A stretch of 64,000 nt of DNA. Origin: Epiperipatus broadwayi (lineage: Eukaryota; Onychophora; Udeonychophora; Euonychophora; Peripatidae). Position numbers and translations under genes: made by a program. The notes beneath the pieces were generated by a model. The model saw only the letters and a list, made by a program, of their open reading frames with translations, did not search any database and had not been told where the DNA came from. Location: assembly GCA_028023455.1 (NCBI GenBank), contig JAQFVV010006337.1, forward strand, positions 1,789,001 to 1,853,000, given 5' to 3'. The first letter of the stretch is position 1, and the number at the start of each line of letters is the position of its first letter. Shown piece after piece: positions 23,899 through 36,568 of the stretch.

Positions 23899-26398
23899 CA
23901 GTGTTTTCCAAACTGTGCAGCATGATACCCTAAGGAGACATGAGACTATTGCAAGGGGGTGCACAACTTTTACCAAACATATAAATTCAAATCAGTGTTT
24001 TAAAAAAATTACTCATTAATGCTTAATGAACTTTTGCCCCATTACTACTAATGATATGTGAGTTTGTTTTCTAAGAAAATGATCCAAAAATGCACAAGCC
24101 CTCAGTAGCTCCCAGTCCTGCTAACAACATGAGCAAGATGAGTGTTATGTAATGTATTTGATACAACATACATAAAATTGTTTTTTTTTTTTAATATTAC
24201 ATGATATTCTTAATAATTACTGAGGTAAATGTGAAAGCTGGGAATAATATTTTTTAACTGTTTAAAATAATGCTTATCCCTTTTAGATGGATAAATATGT
24301 AATGAGATTGAAATGAAAAGCATATGAAGAAGATGAAATTGATACCAGCAAAAGTTGTTTAATCTGCACAAATACAGCAATGAAAAATAGTAATGTTAAT
24401 CTTGAAAATATGCCCACTATACTTAATATTGGAATTCACAAGTACCATTATTAATGAACAAGAAGAACCAATGTATTTAATTTTTAAAAATATTTTAGTT
24501 ACAGAAAGCATGAAACCTAATAAGTTGAATCTTCATCTTGAAAAACTACAAGTAAGCAACATTGGCAAGTCAAGAGAATTTTTTCAAAGGAAATAAGATG
24601 TTTTGAATAAACAACGAAATACGTTTTTAAAAACCATATCTGTAACATTAAAAGCATGATTGCATTGTATAAAATTTCTTATAGAATTGATAAATGTAAA
24701 AAAACCACATTCAATAGGAAAAACTTTAATACTCTCTGTGGCTACTGACATGGTAAAAACAATGCTCAATGAATCATGTGCTAACTAACTTGAAAAATTC
24801 CACTTGCAAATAATATGGTACAAAGAAGAGTTTTTGATATATCTGAAGTTCTTCACGATCAATTAATAGAAAAACTAAAATTGCCGAATTATGCATTGCA
24901 GTTAGATGAAGTAACAGATATACTTAAAGATGCTCATTTGATTTCATATGTAAGATATGCTGTAGAAACTGATATTAAAGAATATTTATTATTCTAGAAA
25001 CCTATTGAAAATAATGCCACAACAAAAGAAGTTTTCAAGGTGACATACTTTTTTAAATGAAAATGAGAGAATTGTGTTGAGATATGTACATCTGGAATCT
25101 GATCTATGGCAGAGTGACATATTACTTTACAAGTTCTAGGTCAAAAAGTAGCTTCTCATGCAATTTAGACACATTGTATAATACATAGACAATCACTCAT
25201 TCAAAAAGTATGAATGAAGATTTATTAACAGTATTTGAAATTATTTCAAAAATTGCAAACTATTAGAAAATGCCCATTAAAAGCCTGTTCACACAATTGA
25301 GTGTAATGAGCTCTTTTATATTATAGTGAAACACATTGGTTTTCTCAGTTCAATGTACTTCAAAGAGTGTTTGAACTAAAAGAAGAAATTGCCATATTCC
25401 TGACTGATAATAGAGATGAAGCAAAACTGTTTTATGATCCAAAATTCCTTTGAAAAGCTTGCTTATTTAATGGATATTTTTGAAAAACTTAGTATTTTAA
25501 ATAAATCAATGCAAGAGCCTCTATCTAATGCTTTGATGCAGAAAAATTGTTACTACTGCATTTAAGAAAAAAGTGGAGCTGTGGATGATTAATTTGAAAA
25601 ATATTACTTTGGATATGTTTCCAATTTTAAAAGCACTTGTTCAGCAAATTAAATAAAAGTAATTTTTTTATTAATAATCATTTGGACCATCTACAGAAAC
25701 AATTCTCATTTTATTTTAAGGATCATAACATATCAAAATATGAATGCTTAAGAAACCTATTTTCAATTTAAACATATGATGTATTTGGTCTTTTGACATC
25801 AGAACAAGAAATGTTGATTGACTTAAATTGGAGATAGCACATTAAAACAAATGTTTAAACAAAAAAAAATTACTAGATTCTAGCTATGAGTGAAGAAACA
25901 GTTTCCTACTTCAATAAACAAAGCTTTAGAAATTTTATTCCCATTTGTAGCATCTTACTTATGCGAAACTGGCTTTTCAACTGTTGCTGTTTTAAAAACA
26001 AAACATCGATCTCATTTAGTGATAGAAAAACAATTAAGAATAGCCCTATCTTCAATAATACCCAGATTTAGCAAACTTATTTTTAATAAACATGCTCATT
26101 CATCACACTAAATATCATTATAATTTTAATCAACCAATGTTATTTTAATTTTAATTAATGTTCTTTTGTTTTTTTTGTAAAATTTACTTGATTGTATTAA
26201 AAAGTATTACATCATAAAAAGAAACTTTTATATAAGACCTATATCTATACTAAGTAGGGTGTATTACTTTATAATCTAATGAAATGAAATTGTAAATAGG
26301 ACAGTATTTATAAAATTAAAATGTTCTAAAAATTAGAGGGGGACAACTTTTTTTCCAGAAAAAAGGGGACCCAGACATAAAAACTTTGGAAACCACTG
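23899..26398 (+). mobile_element. hAT DNA transposon (ZBED5/SCAND3-like), inactive
   Basis: The element starts CAGTGTTTTCCAAACT and ends with the complement of CAGTGGTTTCCAAAGT, so the ~15-bp terminal inverted repeats match at most bases. The 8-bp target duplication GCTTAGCT is perfect (23891-23898 and 26399-26406), which is diagnostic of hAT. The 2500-bp length fits a full-length element of this group, and a decayed transposase spans most of the interior. A perfect target duplication beside a heavily mutated gene suggests either clean chance preservation or mobilisation in trans after the gene had already decayed. Confidence 0.92.
24287..26111 (+). pseudogene. hAT transposase pseudogene (ZBED5/SCAND3-like)
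   Basis: The likely start is MDKYVMRLK at 24287, followed by a stop. A BED-finger region follows (24393-24596): EEPMYLIFKN, where the family has PxCVIC, then ESMKPNKLNLHLEKL. Both zinc cysteines are replaced and the last His is Gln. Middle blocks include LNESCAN, LPNYALQLDEVTDI (24815-24997) and FEKLAYLMDIFEKLSILNKS near 25440. The C-terminal hAT dimerisation domain is the best preserved (25890-26111): FPFVASYLCETGFSTVAVLK, TKHRSHL, LRIALSSIIPR, ending in SSH and a stop. At least six stops or frame changes separate the blocks. The protein would have been about 600 residues, normal for the family. It is dead. Confidence 0.88.
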
Positions 26399-26406
26399 GC
26401 TTAGCT

Positions 26407-26967
26407 AATTAGAAAAATCAAGAGTTGTGCTTGGTTAATATGCTAAGATTGTTTTGAAAAAAATAAGGATTAACATTCTTAAATTTTTTATAAAAAAAAT
26501 AATTTGAAAAAGATCTATCTGGAAAGGAAATAACTAGATCTGAAGTGGTTTCTTGATACCTGTTAAATCTTACTATCTCATTAATAATGTAAGTAATGCT
26601 GATGCAGTACTAATTAAAACAAAATCCCCCCCCCCCAAAAAAAAAAACTTTATTGTCATTTTTATTATTCTAGAAAGCAAATGCTTAAAAATCATCATAT
26701 ATAGAATAAGTACTTCTCTAAAAAAAACAAATTCACTAAAAGGAAAAAGGAAACCTATATAATTAGCATTTAAGTGCAAAGTTGGATAAAAGATATATCA
26801 ACGAAATTTACCCAATTTTGGTTAAATTTATTGAAAATAGAAAAGCACATTGGTCCATCATGTCTAAAATAAAACGTCCAAATTAACTATAGTTTAATCT
26901 TCATTAAAGTAAAAATTATATAAATTGAGGAAGCTTACTTTGAAATAAACTAGAAATAAAAATAGTA
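26407..26967. other. AT-rich spacer, nothing recognised
   Basis: Contains a C-run followed by an A-run near 26627-26647. No coding or repeat structure was seen. Confidence 0.5.
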
Positions 26968-26969
26968 TA

Positions 26970-27875
26970 TGAGGGGGGACCTAAAATAATCAGAATCATC
27001 CTCTGGTTTGCACACCTATTGTAGTATATACTTTTTCTGTTACACACTTCATGCAGGAACCTTTCTGCATCAATCTCCCAAATGACATCACCATATAAAG
27101 TTGTGGGACCATGTAGCACATACTTTTGTAAACTGCATTTCATACATTTATCATTTTTTTTATAATGGCTGAAATGTTCAAATAATGTAAAATTCTGTTT
27201 TCATTTACAGAAAATGGCAAGCAAAAAAGTTGTAATGCTTAAAACAGACTATAAGCAAGCTTATCTCATAAAAACACAAGTTTATGAATGGTTTAATTGA
27301 AATATTACATTTATCATGTTCCCTAAAAAACATCACAAGTAAAGTCCAAAATCAAAACAGCACTGATTTTTTTTTTCAGCAAACACCATTTTTCTCTCAT
27401 ATTTAATTCGTAATGGTCAAGCATTTGATCTGCAAGTTTTGAAACATTTACATGATGCAGTAAAAGATAAATATCTTATTTTGTGATAACGAAAACTGTA
27501 AACTCTACCCCAACAAAATGCTATGTCGAAAAGACTTCAGAGTAACACACTTTTTAATTAAATTCAGCTTGACCCAGATTTTCTATCAGCTATATTCATT
27601 CAATCTTGCTTCATGCAATTTTTTTTTAATTTCTCAAAAGAAAACAAATGTCTCAATTTTTTTTGCAGACTTAGAACTGGAGGGTGACAAAGGTGTTAAA
27701 ATATACCACTTTGAGTTTTCCCAACTATCTTGAAAAGTGACAAATAGGTTTAGATAGATGCATTGCATTAAATAAACTACACTTTTTAAAGCAATTCAAT
27801 TTGCAACACCTAAAAATTAATATGTAATTTTTTATTACAAAATTCCAGTTATTTTTGGATCACCACCACCCCTTG
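26970..27875 (+). mobile_element. mariner-family DNA transposon remnant
   Basis: The left end reads TGAGGGGGGACCTAAAATAA and the right end is the complement of a GGGGTGGTGGTGATCCAAAA sequence, a mariner-like terminal pair. TA dinucleotides sit just outside (26968-26969 and 27876-27877). The ~906-bp length is below the ~1.3 kb of intact mariners, so internal sequence is lost. Transposase blocks are in the right order for a plus-strand gene. Confidence 0.75.
27214..27780 (+). pseudogene. mariner transposase pseudogene (DD34D group)
   Basis: The frame starts MASKKVVMLKT at 27214 and soon gives QVYEWF, a mariner HTH-region block. The central catalytic part with the first Asp is missing or unreadable. 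A frame then matches the typical VKTALIxFF motif as KTALIFFFSANTIFLSY, followed by FDLQVLKHLHDAVKDK. A later block (27518-27733) gives LYSFNLASCNFFLISQKK, which parallels the mariner YSPDLAPxDFFLFPxxK motif. Its catalytic Asp (in the APxD position) is Asn and the preceding SPD is SFN. The end near 27740-27775 resembles the WxxRxxxCIALN terminus. Frameshifts and changed catalytic residues show a dead copy. Confidence 0.78.
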
Positions 27876-29394
27876 TATAAACAACAGAACTCCCAGTGGA
27901 ATTTTTAAATAATCCTTTAGCCTAAAATTATAGGAATAAAAATGTGAAAGTAATCCTATTTAAATGGATATTTCAATAATACCTATTTACATTTAAAATC
28001 TTTCAATCTAAAGAAAAGTCGTAACATAATATTTCAAAAAGAAAAATTTAATCTTCTTACATACCATTTTGTCAAATAATTCTGTAAATTAATGTAGTTG
28101 TATTTTATGTTTGTATTATTATAGAAAATAATAATGCAATGCACAGGGCAATATTTTTTTTATAAAAGGAGGTGTTGTGCATGAATTAAATAGCAGTGTA
28201 TATGTGTGCAAATAAAGGAGATGCTATATGAGATTTTTTTTTACATTTATTGTAAGTAACAATTTTCATAATATCCTCAAATTATTTTATGCTGATGTAT
28301 TATATACTACCATAAAGGTAATATAATTATAAAATGCAATAAACCTGAAAAAAATGTAGTAACTATTATAAAAAAAATTCAATTCTTTTTAAATTTAAAA
28401 ATGTAAACATTAAAAAAAAATTATTAATTTTATATTTATTTATAAATTGTGAATTTTGATAGATAAATCATTAAATTAAACTTCTGATAACTGTTTTATT
28501 ACATTTCTCATAAAATTACAATTAAACTTATGTATACAAAGTCTTAAATACAGTATTTCATGTCACTACAAATCTAAAAATAAAAACATTCTCAAACTTC
28601 TACTGCTAAAAAAAAATATTGATTTATATATATAGCACTTATAATAAAAATAAAATAGGTGTATATGAAGTTACTCAATTTAAATAATTGGATTATTAAA
28701 AACAGTCATTGTATTAAAACTTTATTGAACAACAGCAATTAGATAAATAATGTTTGTTAAATAACATGTGAGATGATTATATACAAAGACAAACTGATGA
28801 GAAAATGATTATAAATCTAAAGACAACTAACTTTTGACTATGCTATGAAAATAAAAAAAAATACTTGTTATATCAGTCTAAGACATGCAATGTTACCTGG
28901 ACCATAATATATTTTATAAAGTTCATACTATTTATCTACTACAAATAATAATACATAAGCAACGATCAATGTTAGTATTTATTTTATTAGATTTGAAAAA
29001 TCAAACAATTTGGAAGTTGCAACTAAACAATTTCTTAATTAAATACTTTTATTTATATTTAAAATTTTATTGGATATATGTAAGACTTCTTGCTCTCTCC
29101 AAGAAAACAAAAAAAAAAAAAAACCTTTGATAAAATTATTGTATACGGATTAAAAATAATCATTGATAAATTACAATTATTAAAAATAAACATATATAAA
29201 TCACATATTTATATATATCTACACAAACACATATGAATAGATGTAGACTGTTGACATGCTTGTATTTTTTTATGATGGCAATTATTTTTTTACCTATTAA
29301 AAACTAAAATAATAAAGTCATGTACAATATAAATTTTCAAGCATAGATATATTAATAATTTGCAATATATTTATACATATGAAAAAATCCAAGT
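27876..29394. other. AT-rich intergenic DNA, nothing recognised
   Basis: No coding block or element boundary was seen on either strand. Confidence 0.5.
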
Positions 29395-29494
29395 GCATAT
29401 CACTAGCTAAAACTTCAAATATAAAAATATCAAATCACACTCCTGCATATCACTAGCTAAAAATTCAAATATAAAAATATCAAATCACCCTCCC
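29395..29494. repeat. 50-bp tandem repeat, two copies
   Basis: Two adjacent copies beginning GCATATCACTAGCTAAAA differ at only a few positions (period 50 bp). Confidence 0.92.
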
Positions 29495-29610
29495 AAAAGT
29501 TAAAAAAGTCCACAATGCTCTCAATAAATTTGGGGAGTGATTTGGCATTTATATATTGAGACAGTTATGTGTATCATGGCATAAAACATCATAATAGTGT
29601 GTGTGTGCAC

Positions 29611-32005
29611 ATATATATAAAGTTGAAAGAAAAAATAGAAATAAACACAGACAAAAATTTTTGTAGATATTTTCTATATTACACTGGAATAACAGTTAAC
29701 GATTAAATAATTTTGAATTAAAAAAAAAAATTATAATTAAACATTTAAAAAAATAAAATAAATATTTTATTAATTCTGATTTTTTAATTAAAACAAGCCT
29801 GTTTTTTATATTGCAATACAGATACTGGTAATTATAAAATTCCACTATCTATTTTGATTAGCAAATTTTTTTGTAATTAATGTTTGTATAACATATTTTG
29901 ATAAAATTCCTTGAAGTTGTTTTTCAGAGGATTAAGTTGAATTTAAAAAGTCATTAACGTTTTTCAATTAATATAGAAAAAACTTATTTTTAATTACTGT
30001 ATTTTTTTCTTCCAACACTGACTATAAAAGGTTGGGGAAAAAATTACAGGGGAGTTTTTAGTTTTACAGATGGTAACAGCATAACTACAATGAAAATCTA
30101 ACTGAAGGCAAAACAGTGGATCCAGATGCTGCTACTAGTTTGTTACAGTAGTTTGGATTTACATGGAAGCAAGAACCAGATTCTATGTATTCATAGCCCA
30201 TATTAGACAGCATAGTGACTGAAGGGAGCTCACTGCAGGCCAAAAGTTACCTGAATTATACCTTTCCTAAAAATGACATTAAGTCAGTCTATTGTTTATA
30301 AGGGGCCAGCTTACCCAGAGAGATCATCACCTTGAAGAATTATACATATGCTGTTTTATCTATATGCAGAGAACCACAGATAAATGTGCTGTGTTGTATA
30401 TATATATAAAGTGGCACTGGTGAATTACTTTAAATAGTTTCTTTAGTGAAAATGACATTTAAAATCTATGATTTGAAAGTAAACAAGTGAATAATTCTAG
30501 TTTGAATAAAAAGTCTAAAAAAACAAATGATTGATTCATATACAATTTTATTTTGAAAAAGAAAGTAAACTCCAAAAATCTTTCTAGATTGGATAACAAA
30601 AACTTGCTGGACTATTTTTTAGAAGATGTTTATAACTAATCAAGAGTAACCTGTCTAAGATGTAACATTACTTTTTTTTAAAAAAAAAAAAACTTTTATG
30701 AATGCTCATTAAAAAATTAATATTACTTTTTTTTTAAAAAAAAAAAAAACTTTTTTATTTACTATTAGATAATGAATTAATTAATAACTGGCTCATATTA
30801 TTTTTAGATATCCGCATGTGTGAATTTTATTTGTGCTTTCAACATGAAATTGTGAAAAATATATTTTAATATTATTATTTTGACAAATTAAAATATCACA
30901 TGGCAGGGTTTGCACACATTTCCATGTGCACAAACATATATGTTAAATCAGTCACTATTTATGTATTACTAAAATGTGATAACTTATTTTTTTATTATTA
31001 TAAGACAATTCCCATACGTTACAGCATGTCTATGTGCTTATATGGATACATGTCAGATAGACACATATATGTTAAAAATTAATCATATTTTTTTATTATT
31101 ATATTACAATTCAAATATGTTTATAAATTATTATACTGCATGTCTGTGTGCTTACATATAAGTGTGTTTTATGTAAAAATATTGAGATATTTGTAAATCA
31201 CAATGTGATAGCTAATTGCATATTAATCAAAATCAGAATGTCGAATTTATATTTATTACAAACTCAGCAGATATTAATTTCAATTTAATTATTAATAAAT
31301 TGATATTTCATTGGTGAATTTACTGTCCTAAATAGTTTTAGAATATTATATGTTGTATTATATCTCTATATCTCTTGCTCACAATAAGTTAGAGCTTTTG
31401 TTCTCTAAACTATATCGATGAATAACAGTCTGTTATATAAAAGGGGGTTATATTTAGTATGTATGGATATCCAATTGAGAAGAATCCTGAACTGATGCAA
31501 AGAGGATACCCTTTAAAATCCAAGTACTACATTTTATTTAGTTTGGTATTTATTAGAAATTAAGTTCATAGTTATCCAGTACATTAATGGTACTAAATGG
31601 CAAAAGCATTGATAATCAGCATGTTTTAGTATCCTAGCATTATTGTTTTTATTGTTTTATATTCTGATGGATTAGCACATAAGTTTTTGTATCCAAATTA
31701 TTGTGTAAATAATCTGCCCCAAACTGGCAATGGCTAAATAATTAACCTGGTCTACAGTAGACCCATTTCAATTCCAGTCACAAGATTAACTGTTGATTTA
31801 TTTTTATTTTTAATCATTCATGATGGTGAATGATAATTGTTTTTGGGTAATGCTTGTGAACCTAGAATTAGTTACTTGGTTGTTTTGATCTCTCAAGCTC
31901 ATTTCTCATGATTGTTTTATATTTAATTTTAAATTTTATTTACTTGTGGTTGATGATGATTTTTCATCACCCCAGATTCACACTCCAAATCGGTACCATT
32001 ACAAA
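29611..32005 (+). repeat. Unrecognised ~2.4 kb interspersed repeat, copy 1
   Basis: The segment aligns end to end with 36569-39287 in the same orientation. Matching landmarks include the start ATATATAAAGTTGAAAG, the middle block CATCACCTTGAAGAATTA (30327; 37269), GCAGAGAACCA, and the closing block near ACCATTACAA. Identity looks about 85%. No protein was recognised in it. The best-conserved, least AT-rich stretch is about 30090-30375. This copy lacks the 304-bp foldback seen in copy 2. Strand is nominal. Confidence 0.85.
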
Positions 32006-32544
32006 TGGCTACCAATTGTGGACCAATGATGATCATGTACTGATGGCCATCACAACAAAATTGCCATTCAACTTTATCTCAAATAACAACATTGGAGAAA
32101 AAAAAGTATGCATTTTATGCAGAATTAATTTTAAAGTATTATTGTGAAATATGTGACAATAGTATTGATAATTATAAATTATAAAGTAGTACTTATAAAT
32201 GTATATTTAAAAATTCATGTTTATTGTAATAAATTAAGCACTCAAGATGCATGTATTGAGGTTAGAGCCTTATTTAAGTATTACATACAGACATTGCACT
32301 TAATAAGAATTAAAATTTAGAGTTGAATAAAAAATCTATGATGTTGGAGATTGGATTGGATTTTTGATTGTTGGAGTTTGTTTAGTTGTACTTTCGGTTT
32401 TGATGATGAATGGAGGTTTTTATCATTGACTTGAGAATATGTTTTCATGCAACTGAGGTATTTTCTATCTCAGGCATTGCTCCAACACAACTTTCTGATT
32501 TCCTATTGTTTATCATGGTGCAGTTAATTTAGTCCTGCTATGAT

Positions 32545-32690
32545 TTCCAAACTCTAAGTCTCCAAAAAAAGGGGCATGGCATAGTTCTGTTTTTCAGCCC
32601 ATAAAACTCAAACAAGCATGGCATAATTTTGTATTTTCCAGATCCTAGGACTCAAAAGAGCAGGGCTTGGCAAAGATTTTTGCATTTTTA
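32545..32690. repeat. Degenerate ~50-bp minisatellite, three units
   Basis: Three successive units (about 32545-32596, 32597-32640 and 32641-32690) follow the pattern ACTCnAA, GCAnGGCnTnGC or GCATGGCATA, then TTTTGnATTTT and CAG. The similarity is loose but ordered across all three. Confidence 0.6.
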
Positions 32691-32997
32691 TTTCATATCA
32701 AGGATTGTAATAGCTTTTAGTGAGTGAATGAGGTAGCCACCTTGGTGCTCAGGATGCATTGTATACAAGTCTGAATTCTTTATGTATCTCAGAATTGAAG
32801 GTCACTATTCATTCTGTTAGCTATCAAATGTCTGTTAAATATCTAAAAAATGATGAATACATAATTTGAGGATTGAACTTTGTATTGATTATACATGTAT
32901 AGTATGTAAAATATATTAGACAAATATTTCATTTCTATTTTCCTCCTTGGCATGGGTTATATGAAAGTTACGTGTCTCAGGGCATACAACAACATAG

Positions 32998-32999
<2 letters not shown>

Positions 33000-33031
<32 letters not shown>
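33000..33031. repeat. (GT)n(TA)n microsatellite
   Basis: A GT run passes directly into a TA run. The 5' flank (GGCATACAACAACATAGTAG) resembles the flank of the GT tract at 29573-29608, so both tracts may belong to a repeated unit. Confidence 0.85.
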
Positions 33032-34355
33032 TGTAACTATATATTTTAGTATAAAATATATTATTTGGTGTAACTAGTATAAAAATTTCTCTTTCTTCTT
33101 TTGGTGATTTGATTGGCTTGAGCTGCATTTTGAACAGATCACTCTATTATATTATTTTAATAAATTTAAATTTGCTTCGTTCCATATACTAATTCATATC
33201 AGAATGTTTAACTTTTTAAAATTTTGACAACAAATAAAAATTTGGTAAAATATTATTAAAAATAATATTTTGTTTTGTTTGTTTAAAATGATCTTAAATT
33301 ATTATTTCCATTGAATTAAAAAACCATTTGTTCAATTAAAATTAATTATTAAAAATAAATACAGTAATTACATATGCGTCTCAATGTAAAAAAGAAAAGA
33401 GCGCGAATTTAAAGGAACATCGTCTGTTAGTTTGCTTTTGGAGGGAGAGAGAAAGAAAACAAAATGGTAAAGGCAAATGGTGTAAATTTGATAAGCTTAT
33501 TTTAAAATAGTTTATAAGTAAACGGATTACCACAAAACTTGCTATAAACGTAAATATAACATAGTGGTAATTAATTATAAGATGAATTGCTAAATTTAAA
33601 AGTCTGTTCAAGTCGGCTGGCCAAGTGGATCGAATCACCGGTAATAATTTCAATATTACATTTTAAAATGTCGGAGCTTCCCAGCTTAAGTTTGAAAGAA
33701 TTAAATACAAGATTTTGGTATGTTTTGAAATATTTATTATTCTACAATTTGGAAAAATTAAATAAGTATTTTAATTACAGAAGTTTTATGAATATGAAAA
33801 TTTGTTTTTTAAAAAAAGAATAATTTTAAGTTAAAGTAAAACATTAAAGTTATCAAAATATTTTAATATTTCCGTTTTTTAATTCTAATAAAATATAATA
33901 TTGATTGATATTTACTTTACAATGCCAGTAATATTTGCTAGTTAATTTGTTTAACATTTGGATAATAAACAATCTTCAAATAATTAATCAAAGCTATTTT
34001 ATAATTTTATCGTCGGTTTAAAATGAATAAATTAATTGCTATAATTAGTATTCCTGGATTAATGCGTGGATAAATAAATACCTGCATGGATGTGATAAAC
34101 TTGGAACATTTTTTAATAGAGAAATGTAGAGATTAATAACTTTATGAAAAACATTTTCATTTAAATTCTGCGTATCATGTTTTAAAATTGTTTCATGTTT
34201 GGGGAGCCACGCAAAATCGTTAATCTAATGTTGCTTATAATAACTAATCAAATGGATAGAATTGCATGTATGGAATTTAACTACAGTTATAGCTATTACC
34301 TCGTATACCTATTATTCTACACATCATACATGGATTCCACGGATCACATTAGGAG

Positions 34356-34475
34356 TTATAAAATGCTATACAATTCAATTTGTGATACACGCATCTGCTA
34401 AAATTCATGTATTGAACTATAAATGCTATACATTTAGTTTTATCACGCACACACCGTTAAATTTTATGTATTTGG
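34356..34475. repeat. 60-bp degenerate tandem repeat, two copies
   Basis: Each unit carries AAATGCTATACA, then ATCACGCA or ATACACGCA, then AAATTnATGTATT, repeating with a 60-bp period. This explains the overlapping open frames there better than coding would. Confidence 0.8.
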
Positions 34476-34903
34476 TGAATAATGTATTGTTTAATTTTAT
34501 CGTTATATGAACTTGCATGTGAAGTTCAAAAGTTATATTTATTAAGTTTAAATTAATAAGGGTTGAATAAAATATTTATTCAAGAGAATAGCGCTTGCGG
34601 AAAAGCTTAAACAGTATTAAATGAATTCATGAGATATATCAATCTTTGTGAAGTGTTTTGTGAGTCTTTCCAGATTTATATTCCTATGCCAATATTACTT
34701 ATATTATATTACACATGTTTATTTTAAGCAAGATAAGTAGTACATTAGTTGTCCTGATTAGCGTAACATTTTATTATGCAAGAACCCACATTTGCTAAAG
34801 TGTTAGTGTATTCTGAATAGTCAGAAGAACTGAGGAGGATGATTTTGCACTTTAATGTGAAGTAAATAATAATGTTGTTTTAGAATGTTAAAGGGCTTTA
34901 ATC

Positions 34904-34986
34904 TGTGCTGGTGGTTAATCCGCAGATTATTTTAATTGCCATTTTTGTATTTTACACACATTCCTGCGCTGGTGGTTAATCCACGG
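34904..34986. repeat. 22-bp direct repeats 61 bp apart
   Basis: TGyGCTGGTGGTTAATCCrC occurs at 34904-34925 and 34965-34986 with two differences; the intervening sequence is not obviously repeated. A paired protein-binding site is possible but unproven. Confidence 0.85.
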
Positions 34987-36506
34987 AATTGTGTGATTAT
35001 ACGTATTACTTTATGATGGTGTTTAAATACACAAAACGTTTAGTATTATTTAATTCCTACGTGTAGATGAATGCATCCACAGGAATATGTTTTGCTTCAC
35101 AGATATAAGTTGGGCAAAGTATTTTAGTTAATCTGCTAAATCATCTTCTTCATTTGTAAGCATAATTTATCGGTTAGATTATTAAATGGTAGCAGGACAT
35201 TCTATTCAAGTACTTCATAATAATTAACTGTTGGTTGATTATTATTTACCGGAACGTAAGTTTAAATTGTCACTTTAATTAATGATTACATTATAGCTAA
35301 ATCATACAGACATCATATTATTTATTATATTATTATAGGTGTACAGTAGGGATTTATTGAATCTGGAAATGACGTTAAATATTTCATGAGCTTGATGCTG
35401 AATTTCTTATAATCTCATCAATATTCATTATATTAGATTGAAATAAGGTATGATTAGGTTTTTAAAACTGTACCTATGAGATGTTATTGAAGAAAGTCAA
35501 TGGAATTATCATTTATTTATTTTATTTGTTTATTTATGTTTATTTAGAATATTGAAATTAATTACTTATTGTTCATAAATTTGTAAATAAACGTTGATTT
35601 ATAATTAAACTTACTGTGCCGTTGCTATGTGTCATTCATAACATCAGAAATCATAAATTTTGGATAGAGCATACATTATAGAGCATACATTGAATTACAT
35701 ATTATCGTCAACATGATATAAGAGTTTATAAATATTTTTTTTTGAAAACATTTAGATGCTTTTCGTCTTTGGTAGTTTATGATGAGTAAGGTACAATAAA
35801 ATCCCATTTACCTTTTCCATCATTGTGGCTTTGCGTAGTTGATTCTAGTATAAAATACAGATTAATTATTAAACTTGTGAACAGATTTACCAAGTAATGA
35901 TATGATTAAATATATTTACTTAATGTTTTTAAATTGTCATTTGTCAGTATAATAAGAGTCTCGATAATATGATAAACTATAAAATCAGAACCCAAGTATT
36001 TATGTTTATTTATTGCAAAGCTTTACCTGGACTAGCATTTGTATTAAAAATCATATAGATGGTTTAAAATTTCCTCATCTTATGTAATTCCACAAATTAT
36101 GCCATCTTGTACATGGTCGGCTATAGGGTCGCATACCATAAAAATCGCAAATTAAGGTTTAAAAGTAATAACATTGCACTTATAATTTGTTTAATGTGTT
36201 TTATAATAATACTATGATAGGTCTTCGCGGTATACCCTGGCTGCGATCAAATAAATTGTAAAAAGTTTGTTAGATCATTAGTTTGGTCTATGGTAAGTTG
36301 CTCCAGATGTTGATTGTGGTCTTTGGTGCATTAAATAGATAGTATGATATGTTTTTTTGGTTACAGCTCTTAATAGCTGATAATGTGCAAAGGGAATTGA
36401 TCTGTGATCGAAGTTAAGATTCTTAGTGCACTTACGTTACGTAGTTGGGACCACACAATTTGCGGTTACAATTTATAATGCCGCAACGTGTTCATACACG
36501 ATAGGT

Positions 36507-36530
36507 AGTTGAGAGGGCAATGGCCTTCGA
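36507..36530. other. Short perfect hairpin
   Basis: AATGGCC and GGCCATT form a 7-bp GC-containing stem around a 5-7 base loop, unusual in this AT-rich context. No U-run follows, so it is not a terminator-like signal. Function unknown. Confidence 0.5.
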
Positions 36531-36568
36531 GGGCCATTAGCTGGACATCAAGAATTCACGGTTACAAT

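Larger units (their letters stand above)
32006..36568. other. Spacer between the two 2.4 kb repeats; no gene established
   Basis: The sequence holds a degenerate minisatellite (32545-32690), a GT/TA microsatellite (33000-33031), short tandem repeats near 34.4 and 34.9 kb and a short hairpin near 36507. From about 33.4 to 36.5 kb CpG dinucleotides are noticeably more frequent than in the flanking kilobases, for instance around 33395-33650 and 36100-36540. I found no supported exon. The frames at 33381-33653 and 34195-34510 look non-coding. Confidence 0.45.

Noticed and set aside
31908-32147. Frame with a protein-like segment (TNGYQLWTNDDHVLM)
   Set aside because: It straddles the end of the first 2.4 kb repeat, has no counterpart in copy 2 and no known motif, so coding is unsupported.
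34195-34510. Overlapping frames suggesting a small protein
   Set aside because: They lie on a 60-bp degenerate tandem repeat, which explains the openness.
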